From Delphinus delphis (Eukaryota > Chordata > Mammalia > Artiodactyla > Delphinidae): a DNA stretch of 64,000 nucleotides. The notes below the pieces were generated by a model. The model saw only the letters and a list, made by a program, of their open reading frames with translations, had not been told where the DNA came from and ran no database searches. The translations under genes and the position numbers were made by a program. This document shows, piece after piece, positions 36,101 to 50,300 of the stretch. Within the stretch, counting starts at the first letter, position 1; the number at the start of each line of letters is the position of its first letter. The stretch spans positions 38,646,451-38,710,450 of the forward strand of contig NC_082694.2 in assembly GCF_949987515.2 (NCBI RefSeq), written 5' to 3'.

Positions 36101-39100
36101 ATCTGTAGTTTTGTTACTCTATGTAGTCTTTTTTTCTTTGAAGCTTTTACTAAAACTTTCTATGACAAATTTCTAATATATGCAAAAGAATAATATACTT
36201 ACGGTATTAAAAGGTGAAATTTGTCTGGCAGTAGTTCATCCAAGTTCGTAACCATGTAGTACCTTTCTTTAATTGGCTTATATTCACTTAATTGTCCCTT
36301 TGAATAGTCTTTTAAATGTGTTTGTAACTAGGTCAAGTAGTAGATCATTTAACATTTTACTTTCAAGACAACAGGTCTTAAAGTATTCATGATTTATCAA
36401 TGTTGATAGAATTTTCTGACAGCATCTTGTTACATAATTTAGTGAATCAAGCCTTAGATATATTAGCTGCTTCAACAGCTTTATTTTGTTTTCCCATTCT
36501 CCTATTTAGCAGTTATCTAGTACACTATGTTTCTCTCTCTTAATTCTTCTTTTGCACATGATGATCCTTCTGACTAGGATTCCATCCCCTGTGGCCTTCT
36601 TTGCCATCACTCCCTCCTTCCTATTCCTTTCCTGCTGTCCTTCTTGCTTCCCTTTTTACTAACTTCTGTCTTTCAGTTAGTTGTTATTTCTTTTAGGGAA
36701 CTTTCCTTAGTCCTCTCCAAGATTGTGTTTCCATGTCCTGCTTATTAGGTTAAAAAAAAAAAAGTTGCAAAGAATTGATGCTGAGTTGTTTAAAAAAAGT
36801 TCTCTTGAACTAGGTATTGTTCAAACAGATTGGGAAGTTTTTAAAAAGTCTAGAAAGTGTTCTGTATTTAGATTGCTCTGCAACTTGAGTAAGTGTTTAA
36901 ATTACTGTAATAGAATGCTGGAATGGAAATGATAGCCAATGTACTGCTTTTGTTTCTTTTGAAATATACGATGCAGAACTCTAGTCAGTGGACTGAAACC
37001 CTAAGAAAAGGCCCTATGTCAGAAGATTGGTGAATGTGTATTAATAAGTTTTAAAATCAAGCATTAGTCTCGTAATTTCTGTATACCCAAGGAACAACTC
37101 AGGCTAGGAGTGCTGGCTAGTACTGGTCCCCTGGAGCTGTCTGTACTTACGTTAGCCATTTTACCCACCTAGGTGGGTCTCAGCGGCTAACCTTGGTGCT
37201 GGCCAGGGTTCTGGATAGGGCCCAGGTTCTTGTAATTCCTGTTCTTTTGGGACTTTGCTGATAAGAAGTTATGTGAGGTTGTGTTCAGCACCTTTGGCTT
37301 GGTGAGCAGTCATGAATTTTTTCATCTGATGAGTTGTGAGATTGTATATGAGAATACTTACCCTTTACTTGGGGTAAGATCTGGGTCATGACTACTAATG
37401 GTTTCTCAGTAGATTCCTGGGTTATGCCTCCTGTCCTCTCATGTTTCCTTTTGGGGTGATGCTTGCCATCATACTATCATACTGTTCATTTCTGATCTTG
37501 AAGTTTTTATGAGCATTTTCTTATTTTTAAATTTAAGTGACAAGAACCATTTACTTTTCACCCTATTTCCACCCTTCTACCTCACGCATTGTGTCAGTTG
37601 GGTACATTTCTTTCAGTTACTGAATTTCCTTTCCTTGCTTTTGGGGAATGGCATCTCTGGCACCCAGGTATTACCCAGCCTTAATGTTTCCAATTCCACT
37701 TGGAAATCTTCTCTTGGGCTGTATTTGGTATTCTTTAGATCTATGTGACAATTCCTCCACCTTGCTCTTTTCCCAGTCCAGGTGGTTGGCCCTTTAGAGT
37801 TGGAATTACAGTTCCTCTTCTATAGGAAATAGGTGGAAAGATTTCTTGAACTTGCCTTCCTCCCTACTTCCTTTATTTGCTTATAAATATTATACTGTGG
37901 ACTTTAATGGATCTTTGATTTGTAAAGATCAGTGGCTTCTTTTAAACTGCAGTGTGGGGTACTCTATCTCCCTTTTTTAAAATTAATTAAACATTCTTAA
38001 AATTGTAAAAAACACAACAAATTTTCTCATCTTCACCATCTTTTAAAATTACTGAAGTATAGTTCATTTACAGTGTTGTTCCTGGTGTACACAGAGTGAT
38101 TCAGTTATACATATGTATTCCTTTTCATATTCTTTTTCAGTATAGGTTATTACAAGATACTGAATACAGTTCCCTCTACAGTAGGACCTCGTTTATCTCA
38201 TCTTAACCATTTTTTTTAACATCTTTATTGGGGTATAATTGCATCTTAACCATTTTTAAGTGTACAATTCAGTAGTGTTAAGAATATTCACATTGTTGGG
38301 ACTTCCCTGGTGGTCCAGTGGGTAGGACTCTGTGCTCCCAACGCAGGGGCGCGGGTTCAATCCCTGGTCGGGCAACTAGATCCCATATGCATGCCACAAC
38401 GAAGATCCCGCTTGTTGCAACTAAGACCCAGCACAGCCAAAATAAATAAATATTTTAAAAAAAGGATATTCACATTGTTATGCAACAGATCTTCAGAACT
38501 TTTTCATCTTGAAAACTAAAACTCTGTACCCATTAAACAACTCCTTATTTCTCTCTCCCCCTGACAACCACCATTCTGCTTTGTTTCTATGGATTTGATT
38601 ACTCAAGATATCTCATTTAAGTAGAATCATACAGTATTTTGTCTTTTTGTGACTTACTTTTTGTGGCTTATTTACTTAACGTGATGTTCTCAAGGTTCAT
38701 TCATTTTGTAGCATGTGATGGGATTTCCTTCCTTTTTAAGGCTGAGTAACATTCCTCTCTCTGTATAGACCACTTTTTGTTTATTCATCTCTCTGTGTGC
38801 ATTTGGGTTACTTATGTCTCTTGCGATTGTGAATAATGCTGCTGTGAACATAGGTGTACAGATATCTCTTTGAGGTTCTGCTTTCAATCCTTTTTTCATA
38901 TATATACCCAAAAGTGGGATTGCTGAATCATATGGTAATTCTTTTTAAAATGTTTTGAGGAACTGCTGTATTCTTTTCAATAGTAATTGCACCAATTATT
39001 ATTCCCACCAACAGTGCTCAAGGGTTTCAGTTTCTACATATCCTCATCTATACTTGTTATTTTATGATTTTTTTTTTAACAGTAGCCATCCTAAGGCGTG

Positions 39101-41257
39101 TGAAGTGATATCTCATTGTGGTTTTTATTTGTGTACTTAGTTTTGAAATCATGAAATGAGTCTTCCAACTTTGTTCTTGTTTTTCAAGATTGTTTTGGTT
39201 ATTTGGGGTCCCTTGAAATTCCATACAAGTTTAAGGGTAGAATTTTCCATTTCTGCAAAAACGTTGGGATTTTGGTAGGGATTGTATTGACTCTATAGAT
39301 CACTTCGGACATTATTGACATTTAATGATGTTAAATGTTCCATGAATATGAGATTTGTTCCTATTGTACCTGATATCTTTCAGCAACTTTTTGTAGTTGT
39401 CAGTTTTCAAGTCTTTCGCCTCCCTGGTTTAGTTTATTCCTAAGTTTTTTATTCTTTTTGATGCCTGTGTTCTTAATTTCCTTTTCAGATTGTTCATTAT
39501 TAGTATATAGAAATGCAGTGGATTTTTGTACGTTGACTTTGTGTCCTGTCACTTTACTGAAATCATTTATTCTGTGTGTGTGTGTTTGTGTGGACTATAG
39601 TGGTTCCTACATATAAAATCATGCCACCCATGAACAGAGGTAATTTTAGTACTTCCTTTCCAATTTCTTCTTCTTGCCTAATTGCTCTGACTAGAACTTC
39701 CGGTAGTGTGTTGAATAGAAGTTGTGAAAGCAGCTACTTTGTCTTGATCCTGATCATAGAGTAGAAGCTTTCAGTCTTTCACTATTGAGTATGATGTTTG
39801 CTGTCTGGAGAGGTCTATTTTGTCTGGCTCTGATAAGATGTACTTCCCTTCCCTTTCTGGTTATGGGGTAGATATAATGAAATAGTAAGCTTATGTTGGT
39901 GAGCAGTTAGGTTGCCAGTTGGGCCTCAGGTGGGGTACGTGTTTCTCACCACACGTGTGCGTTTCCCAGAATGTGTGCCATTTGCGTTTTGTGTTAGAGA
40001 AGGATATGATCTTTGCAACCACTCTGTTCCCTGTGTTTTCAGGCCGGGGAAGGAAAACTGTTACTGTCTACTGTGGTCTCTTCTTCTTGATGAAATCACA
40101 CAAGCCAAGAGCTTGCTTTTAGTAGTTACCTTATCTTATCCCCCACTATATCTTACTTCGTCATGGTTGCTAGGTTTTGTTGTTGGGATCTTCTTCCTGA
40201 TGGGCATTAGTGTCTTTGGCTTCCAGGGCCGCCTCAGGTGCTGTTTACCTTGTTACCTATTTGTTTGGCATATACTTTTGCCCTGTGATTTTTCCTTCTC
40301 TCTCTGCCCAAGAGAATTTTTTTACCTGCCTTGGTCTAGTCAGTATTATCAGAGAGAAATCTTCCAACCTCCTACTTGGACTTCAAGCATTTCTGGAGCT
40401 GAGTAGGGGAAGAGTGCTGTAAGTCTCAACATGGAGTATATAGTCTGATCTAGAACAAGGTGAGGTTTTTTTTAAAACGAAAATTAAGACATACGCAGTT
40501 GGTAAATAGAGGGATGATACTAATATAATGGAACATCTTAATGGTTCATATGGGATTTCCCCCATCACATTAATGTTTTATAGTGATTCATGCAAGCTTT
40601 CTTGTGATTAAAGAGAGGACCCTACTGGTACATGAGAAAACAGTAACAAAGCTGACATTCCTCAAAAATGCCTTCTTGTGCATACAGTGATTGGTTTATT
40701 GCCTTCAGGGACCCCTGTGTTTTCTACTTTGTAGAGCTGTGTGGAGAAGGAAGTAGGTGCCAAGTCATTAAAATGATGGAGCTATGAGGATGGTTATATT
40801 TGATGTTTAATTTTTTTTGGAAATGACCTTTATTAGAATTGAATGCCCTCAGGCACCTTCATATCAAAAGATGAAGCATGAACCTCATGGGTTAAAGTTG
40901 CAGAAGATTGATTGACACTGGTTAGTGCAGATACCAGTAGAGATTTAACTGTGCTAGTATTTTTTTAAATTTTAAATCAGACTAGTTATTGGTTTTGTCA
41001 GTGTTCTGGTTATAAAGTTTCATAGGTATTGAGTAGTCTGCTTCTAATGTTTTATTGTTAGTCTCATTTTCTTTATTGTAGGGTTTTATATCACATGAGG
41101 CTTCTTAGCAGTGCTTACATGACACAGTAGGAAATGCCTGTACAGAGAGATTAAATGTTTTCAGTATGACACCTCCTGGCTTTCAGCTACCTGATTGTGC
41201 AAAACCCAGCTCTCTCTGGTTCAACATCTCCGGAGAGCAAACATAGTCTTTTAGAGA

Positions 41258-41312
<55 letters not shown>

Positions 41313-44300
41313 TGTGTGTTGGGGGGGTGATGAGGGTTTGTCGAACTGCTTCTTAATAAGACTTTAATATTTTTTAGCCCCACTTGTATTCCTTCTTTTA
41401 GAAGTACTCAGTGTTTCTAATTCCTGAGACTCTCTGAGACAAAGTTAGCATCGAATTGGTCAATAATTAACCAAGATTTATTTTCTTTAGTGAAAGCAAA
41501 AAAAAAAATTATTGGAAATATTTGTATTTGTAAATCTAGCTTTTTTTTTAAGTGTTGACTTTTTTTTTTGGCCATGCCTTGTGGCACGTGGGGATCTTAG
41601 TTCCCTGGCCAGGGATTGAACCCATGCCTCCTGCAGTGGAAGCGTGGAGTCTTAACCATTGGACCACCAGGGAAGTCCCTGTTGGCTTTAATATTGGTTT
41701 GGCATTATTTATTCATAATTTAAAAGTTACTTTTTCTATTTTCTTTCAGTATCTGATATAGAAGGTGGTGATGGACTGCAGCTCAGAAAGGAACATACTC
41801 TCAAAATATTTGCTTATATCAATTCCTGGACACAGAGGTATGCATCTTTATGTATTTTGAAGAGTAACTTTGTCAGTTGTGTTTTGTTTTACATTTTTAT
41901 TTTTTGTTTTTGGCCATGCCACACAGCTTGTGGGATCTTAGTTCCTTGACCAGGGTAGGAACCCGTGCCCCCTGCAGTGAAAGCACGGAGTCCTAACCAC
42001 TGGACCACTTGGGAATTCCCAGTTGTATTTTATTTTATTTTTTATTTATTTATTTTTGGCTGCGTTGGGTCTTCATTGCTGCACGTGGGTTTTCTCTGGT
42101 TGTGGCAAGTGGGGGCTACTTTTCGTTGCCGTGCATGGGCTTCTCATCGCGGTGGCTTCTCTTGTTGCAGAGCATGGGCTCTAGGCATGCGGGCTCAGTA
42201 GTTGTGGCTCGTGAGTTCTAGAGCCACAGGCTCAGTAGTTGTGGTGCACGGGCTTAGTTGCTTGGCGGCATGTAGGATCTTCCCAGACCACGGCCTGAAC
42301 CCATGTCCCCTGCATTGGCAGGCAGATTCTTAACCACTGAGCCACCAGAGAAGCCCATAAATGAAATTTTGATATGTACAGTTTTAGGTAGTAATTTGTA
42401 GGCTTCATTAGAATATCAAAGGATGTAGAGACTCTCTGCCTTTATATCATGCTATTCCAGAATATAGTGATTAAGAGTAGTATGGCCTTGGAGCCAGATA
42501 GATGTGGCTTCCAGTCCTGCTTCATCACTTGTGTACTAGGTGATTATGACAAATTAGTTAACTTCTGTAAGCTCTTACCTCCTCATTTGTGAAATGAGTA
42601 ATAATAAAGCTACTACTATCTTCATGAGGTTGTGAAGAAACAAAATACTTAAACATGGTGTCTGACAAAAGAACTTAATAAATACCTATTTTAATTAAAA
42701 TTGTTGAAACATTTTAGAAAATGAAATATATATTGAAGGGTACATAAGCTAAGGCATGAAAAGTCAAATTGGAAAATAGTGTGTAATATTTATAATTCTA
42801 TTCACATGTTAGTAAGTATTAACAGTTTTTAGCTGATAGTAAAAAGTACCAAAAAGTAGAATGTTACACTCTTAATTGTTCATGCTGATAGAAGAGAGAA
42901 ATGACAATAAAATATACAGTTGGATCACAGTGCTTTAGAGTAAAAATTTTTTGCATGTTTCCCTGCTCTGCCCTCCCCCCATCCTGTTTCTCTCTAGGGC
43001 ATCAAAAAATATTGTCCAGATTAAGACTGTGGTTCTTGTAGGGAATAAAAAGCTACTAATAAAGCACAGTTAATTTACAAAAGAAATTGTTAACTTGGTG
43101 GCCCATGACCATGGAAGGTCCATAAATGTACCTTAGTGCACGAATGGATCGGATCCATGACATCTCATACAAAATGTTCTCTGTAGATTTTCTGGGAGAA
43201 AAGTGTTAACTTTCAAAAGATTATCAATAATCAAGAATCATTTTTTCTAATATGTTGGTTGACCAGAATATAGCTGAAGGAGAATGTTCACTTAAAAAAA
43301 CAATATGTTAAGAATTTAATATTTATAGAAATTTCAAAGGCTTTAATATTTTATAATTTTCCTTCTATTTAAATGATATACTCATTGTGAAAGTCTTTTA
43401 GAAAATACAGAAAATCAAAATTTAAAAAAAAAAATGCCATCACCCAGAGTAACAACTGGTAACTTTCTTTTGGTATAACCTTGGTATGAGATTGGGAACA
43501 GTACAGTTTAAAATTTTACAAAAATGTGATTATAAAACTTGTATGCTTTATAATCTGATTTTTTTCATGTGAACTATGATCAGTCTCTGTGTCATCAAAT
43601 ATTATGTCATCATTTTTATTAATAATTGCTGCATCACAGTAATATAGCTGCCACTTCTTTGTTTTGTTCGTAAGATTCAGGGAGTTAGTTATGTATATTA
43701 CTTTAACAGATTATCATTATTTTATTTTATTAATATTGGAATGGAAAATTGGAATGAAATGGGAGGAAAATGAATCCAGAGAATGGGGAGAGAATATTAG
43801 GAGAATAAATGAAAGAATATAAATTTGCAAAAGAGCATACATGGCTCTGAAAGGAATGTCGTGCATGATGAAAGCATTGATACCACACAGCAAAATTCTT
43901 CTTGTTGGAATTGTTGCTGGTTTTTGTTTGACTTGTTTAAAGCCTGTTACAAAACAGGCTTATGTTTTATATCTTGCAGATGCCTCAGTAGGCATTCAAG
44001 GTTCCTCGTTGTCTTCTACCTGTCTACTTTTTACCTTTATTTCAGGATTTCTCCCCTGAAATAATTCTGGGTGCTAGCTAGGCGGAGGTTCTGTCAGATC
44101 TTTCTATTTTCAGGCTAAAAATTTCACCTTTCACACCTGTCATTTGTACTTAAAGTTTGAGGCTGTTGCTTATTTTTATTGTTTTATTAAACTTTTATTT
44201 TTTATAACAGTTTTAGACACTATTGCTTTTGAACAGGTTAATGTATGTTCTCCACTCTTTAAGGGTCTACTTTATATTTTGGAATTAAGAAATTTGACCA

Positions 44301-47300
44301 GTGGGATATTGATACTGACCACTATTAAAGTAGTGTTTTTCAGAAATTAGCTCATAAATAAAAAAACTTTCGCTATGGTTGGATACTGTAGATGAACAGT
44401 CCTTTCATGTGTTCAGCAGTACCAGACCAGGAAAATGTTAGATCCATTCGAAGATTTGTTAGATGGAATTATGGAATCCAGGTTAAAATAATTTAATTTT
44501 GACATGTAGCTTCCTCGTGAATGTTAGTATTTTTATTAATTGAAGCTACATATTTTGTTAGTCATTTAGAAATTTTTATCATTGTGTGTTCTTAAATGTA
44601 AGCGTATTCCACTCAGATAGGCAGTATATAACTCTGCTTAGGTAGTAAAGTTTTATCAGGTGGGTAATAATGGGAAGGACTGAGAAGAAAATAGGATAAG
44701 CTCAGATAGTGAAAGGTAATGTATGATATTGGTGTACAAATACAGTATGTACAGAGTTTAAAAAATAAAATGGTAGGGAAAGGCCTATAATATAAAAGTC
44801 CGTTGTCCCCTATCTCCTCAGCCCCATTTCTGTTTTCAACTTTTTGAGATGTTGGTTTTGATACTAACTTTTATGTTCTGAAATAATATTATATTGCTGT
44901 TGCTTTATCTGTCAATTTTAGGTATAATCTGTGAACTTCCTTTTCTGATATATAAAGATTTCACCCATTTACCCTTCCCCGTCCTCTCAATATAGTTACA
45001 TCAGTTCTTGAGGTAGTTCTAAAAACAAGAATAATGCTCAGTTATTAGCCAAAAAAGATTCTGTGGTTCATTTTATATTTTACAAGATATAAATTGTTGT
45101 TTTTCTTTTGTTTTCATTCTTTGTTTCATAGAGTTTAGTGTCTTGTTCTTCATTTGATTAATTTTCTAGGTGTGGATCACTAATTTTTCCCAAACTCTCC
45201 AGCCCTTCTTAGTACTAGTTTTTACATTTTTATACATCATTAGGTGATCTGTTATTTTCTTACCTTCCCTCCATCTCCTTTGGCTTTTATCTTCCTACTC
45301 CAATCTGTATTGATTTCTCAGTAGGGTTACTGAAACAGCTATATTCTCTTCAGATCATCCTTGAAATTCTTTTGCTTTTCTATTATATTGGATATCCAAT
45401 TCACTGGATTCTATGCCATCTTTATTGGTTTACTTCTTTGTTTTGTTAGGATGATATCTTTTCTGAGAAAAGGTACATGGGAGACAAATGGTTTTTAGAC
45501 CTTTCCGGCCTAAAAGAATGTCTCTTCTACCCTTACTTTTGTTGATAACTTTTGTTGGATACAGAATTGTAGATAGAAAATTATTTTCTCTCAGAATTTT
45601 GAAAGTGTTATTCCATTGTATTTTATCTTCCAATATTACTTAGGAGAAAGCATGAGCTGTTTTTATTCCTGAGCTTTTTCTTGTCACTCTTTTCACTCTC
45701 CCCGAAAGCTTTTAGGATCTTTATCCCTCCTTGGCTTCAGAAATTTCATGATGGTATGTGTTTCTTTCTTTTTTCAGATTCTTTTCCCATATAGGTTGTT
45801 ACAGAATATTGAGTAGAGTTCCCTGTGCTATACAGTAGGTCCTCGTTGATTTTTTTTTTTTTTAAGATTTTATTTATTTATTTATTTGGCTGTGTTGGGT
45901 CTTAGTTGCAGCATGCGGGATCTTTTGTTGCGGTGCATGGGCTTCTCTAGCTGTGGCTCGCAGGCTCAGTAGCTGCGGTGCGTGGGCTTAGTTGCCCTGA
46001 GGCATGTGGGATCTCAGTTCCCTGACCAGGGATCAAACCCACGTCCCCTACATTGGAAGATGGATTCTTAACCACTGGACCACTAGGGAAGTCCCTATCT
46101 ATTTTATATATAGTTGTATATATATGTTAATCCCAAACTCCTAATTTATCCCTCCCCCCACCTTTCCCCTTTGGTAACCATAAATTTGTTTTCAAAGTCT
46201 GTGAGTCTTTTGTAAATAAGTTCATTTGTATCATTTTTTTAGATTCCACATATAAGTGATTATCATATGATATTAGTCTTTTTCTTACTTACTTCACTCA
46301 GTATGATAATCTCTAGATCCATACCTGACTGCACTTTTATAGTAAATTTGACTAGCTCTTTGGCTTTCCTAATCCAAAATCTGACCTCGAGGTTGTTGTT
46401 TTTTTTTTTTTTTTGCGGTACGCGGGCCTCTCACTGTTGTGGCCTCTCCCGTTGTGGAGCACAGGCTCTGGACGCACAGGCTCAGCGGCCATGGCTCACG
46501 GGCCCAGCCGCTCCGCGGCATGTGGGATCTTCCCGGACCGGGTCACGAACTCGTGTCCCCTTCATCGGCAGGCGGACTCTCAACCACTGCACCACCAGGG
46601 AGGCCCCTCAAGGTTGTTTTTTGAGGGGAAACTCAGATTTCATTTTCACTAAAGATAGTCAGATGTATGATCCTTCACTTTGAACTTGGTTTTTCCTAAA
46701 CTTAAAGGAAGAAGCTACTCATCAGAAAAATGTTGAGTAATGTGTTTATTTTTCTTTTTGTAGAAATTGCGATATTATAGAATTTAAAACTGGAGGAGGC
46801 CTTAGAGATAAAATCCCTTTCATTTTGCCATGGAGAAAATAGTCCTGATGTATCATTTATGCATTTCTGTGTAACAAGGTACTCCAAAAGTAGTGTTTAA
46901 AACAACAGTAAACGTTTGTTATCCTCAGAGATATGTTTATTATCTCAATTACAAACATTTATCATCAATTATTTTATGGGTAGGAGTTTGGGAGTGGTTT
47001 AGTTGGTTGGTTCTGGCTTGGATTTCTTATAAGGTCGTAGTCAAGATTTGGCCAGGTTATGGTCATCTTTGGATGACCTTACGTGGGACTGGAGGATCTA
47101 TTTCCAAGTTGACTCACTTCCATGTTTGGCAAGTTGGTGCTGGTTGTTAGTGGGAGGACTCAGTTTTTTCTCATGTGGCCCTTACCATGGCCTCCTTGAG
47201 TGTTTTTCATGATAGCTGGCTTCCCCCAGAGTGAGTGATCCAAAAGAGAACAAGGCAGAAGTGGTAATGTCTTTTATAACCTAGTCTCAGATGTCATACA

Positions 47301-50300
47301 CTGTCATTTCTGCCACATTCCATTCATTGGAAGCCAGTCATTAAGTCCAGTCCACATTCAAGGGGAGGAAAATTGGGCTTCACCTTTTAAAGGGAAGAGT
47401 AGTATTAAAGAATTTGTGGCCATACTTCAAATTTGCCACACCTGGAGAAATGAAGTTATTCTTACATGGTCATACAGGAAGTTGGTGATCTATTTGGTAC
47501 AATAAGAGTTTTGATTTGTTTCGATAATATAACTAGGTGCAAATTTTAAGTGATAGTTGCTTAACTGTCATCTGTTATTGGATACATTGTAACCTGGTAC
47601 TGTGTATTATTTACTTATCAATTCACCAGACCCCTTTGATTATCCACAATATGCCAGGCATTGTGCTACTAACTGAACATGTCTAAGAGAACTAGATTTG
47701 TATGTAGTAATTACTGACTCTTATTTTTATTTATTTTTGTTTTTTTACTGGAGCTGAAGTGCGAGAGAGAGAGAGAGAGAGAGAGAGTGTGAGCGTGTGT
47801 GTGTGTATATATGTTGTGTGTGTGTTCTTTAAACACTTTTGATCTGTCAGATAGGATAGGAATGTCCCTCCTAAGTAGCCTTCAAGCAAATTATTATATC
47901 AGCAGCATTATTATTATCAGCAGCTCCGTGTGGTATGGCATGCGGGATCTTAGTTCCCCAACCAGGGATCGAACCCGTGCCCCCTGCAGTGGAAGTGTGG
48001 AGTCTTAACCACTGGACTGCCAGGGAAGTCCCAAGCAAATTATTTTTAAATGTAACTTTTTTATTAGTTGACAACAAAATCCCTTATGTAAAATAATGAG
48101 CTGGGTTTACTAATAAGGTATTTTATTATAGCCAGTTTCCTGATATTTGTTAAACATGCATTGAGTAGTTAGTACTTAGAGAAGCAAAGATATAGCCATA
48201 ATTCTTGTTCTTTGTCTAGAGGGACAGATAAATACATACATAAAACTGAAGATGATAGCTGTCGACCTAACATGGTGACTTTTTACCAGTACCAGTTTTT
48301 GGTGTGATGCTGTCTTTTTAAGTTATTGTAGTGCTAACTCTACCAGGAAGGAGGAAATTAAATTATTCAAAAGATATTTTAGTATTTGTTTTTTTATATT
48401 ACTTTTTAGAAAGATATAATTGTTGCCTCTCTAGGAAGCATTGATTTATTGAAAACTTTTTTTTCTCTTATAGGCAATGTCTATGCTGCTTCAAAGAATA
48501 TAAGCATTTGGAGATTTTTAACCAAGTAGTGTGTGCACTTATTAACTTAGTGATTGCCCAAGTTCAAGTGCTCCGGGACCAGCTTTGTAAACATTGTACT
48601 ACTATTAACATAGATTCCACGTGGCAAGATGAGAGTAATCAAGCGGAAGAACCACTGAATATAGAAAGAGAGTGTAATGAAGGAAGTACAGAAAGACAAA
48701 AATCAATAGAAAAAAAATCAAACTCTACAAGAATTTGTATTTTGACTGAGGAGGAATCTTCAAAGAGCTCTGATCCTTTTAGTTTATGGAGTACAGATGA
48801 GAAGGAAAAACTGTTACTATGTGTGGCAAAAATTTTTCAAATTCAGTTTCCCTTATATACTGCTTACAAACATAATACTCATCCTACTATAGAGGTATGT
48901 AAAAATAGGTATTGTGAATTTTAAGTAATACCAAGTCATGGTTATGTTGGTAATTTCTCACTTATGAATAAATATGAAGATAGTCATTATTGATGGAAAA
49001 AATTATAAAAATCACTGTTGTTATAAGAATTACTTCAGATTTCTTCAGACCATTTCTGTAGCAACTTGTGTTGAACATTTGCTCAGCATAGTTCTATTAA
49101 GGAAAGATTTATAAATTGAGCTCATAAAATTAAACTGTCAGTGATAGACATTTTGCTGATGTAGATCTGTGCTGTATTTACTGTGACTCTTTCAAAAAGT
49201 AATAACTGAGGAAAAAGAAGCACATAGAGTTTTGAATTTCATTCTTAGAAACATAGGTTAACAGAATTTGGAATTCCTTTTGTAAAGAAAAAATGCTTAA
49301 CAAATTATATGTAATTACTAGTTTTGAATAATAGTATTTTCTTTTGTATGTCAAGATGCTTTACTTATTTCACTAGTGATATTTTTCCGCTCCCTCACTC
49401 CCTCCCTCCCCCCCCACCTCCCTCTTTTCCTCCTTCCCTCCTCCACTAGTGATATTTATACAAGCCTTTCCAGGAGATCAGTAACCCATCTTAGGTATTT
49501 ACATAATGGCATTATTTCTACAGATAGCAGGAATTGAAACAGTGATGTGATAATGTATTATAATAATGGCTTAAAACAACAGTGATTAATTATTTCTCAT
49601 GATTCTGTGTATTGCTTGGGCAATTTCTTTGCTGGTTTTGTATGGCCTTACTTAGGCACTTGCATTTATTTTGGGAGTTGGATGGGTTTGAAAGTCCAAG
49701 ATGGTCTCATTCACACATCTGATAGTGCTGGCTGCTCTTTAGGGCTCCTTGGATTTTTCTCTACATGGCCTCTCTACTAGGGTAGACTATCTTCCTTACA
49801 TTGTAGTCTTAGCATTGATCCAGGAAGGCAAAACTGGAAAGCTGTAAGGCCTCTTATAAAGGTCCAGCCTTTGAAACTACACAGTATCAACTTTACCACA
49901 TCCCTGTTGGTTGAAGCAATTCACAAGGGCAGCTCAGATCAAAGGGGTGTGAAGTAGACTCCATCTCTGGATAGGAGGAGAGGTAAAGTTTCATTTTAAA
50001 CTTTTAAGTACATTCTGTTTTTCGTGCATCCAGGAATGGGTAGAGTTGTGGCCATTAACAAATCTACCATATGCTTTTTGTTTTTTTAAGGCTGTCTATT
50101 TTCTCCAGCTTATTTTTTCTATAACCTCCATTCTGACTTCTCTAAACTTCCTTCTTCATCTGGAAAAAAAGTTGTCCTTTACTGGAAATATTTTCACATT
50201 GAATTGAGACTATTTAAAAACATAGCCTAGGAGGTGGGTGTTTTCCCTATTGGAATTCTCCATAAGAATATTTTAAATCAGACTGTGCTCTGTCTTCTAG

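Noticed and set aside
48508..48924. 138-codon open frame ending VCKNRYCEF
   Set aside because: Most of it is real USP34 exon 3, but the last nine codons run past the splice donor at 48895 into the intron.
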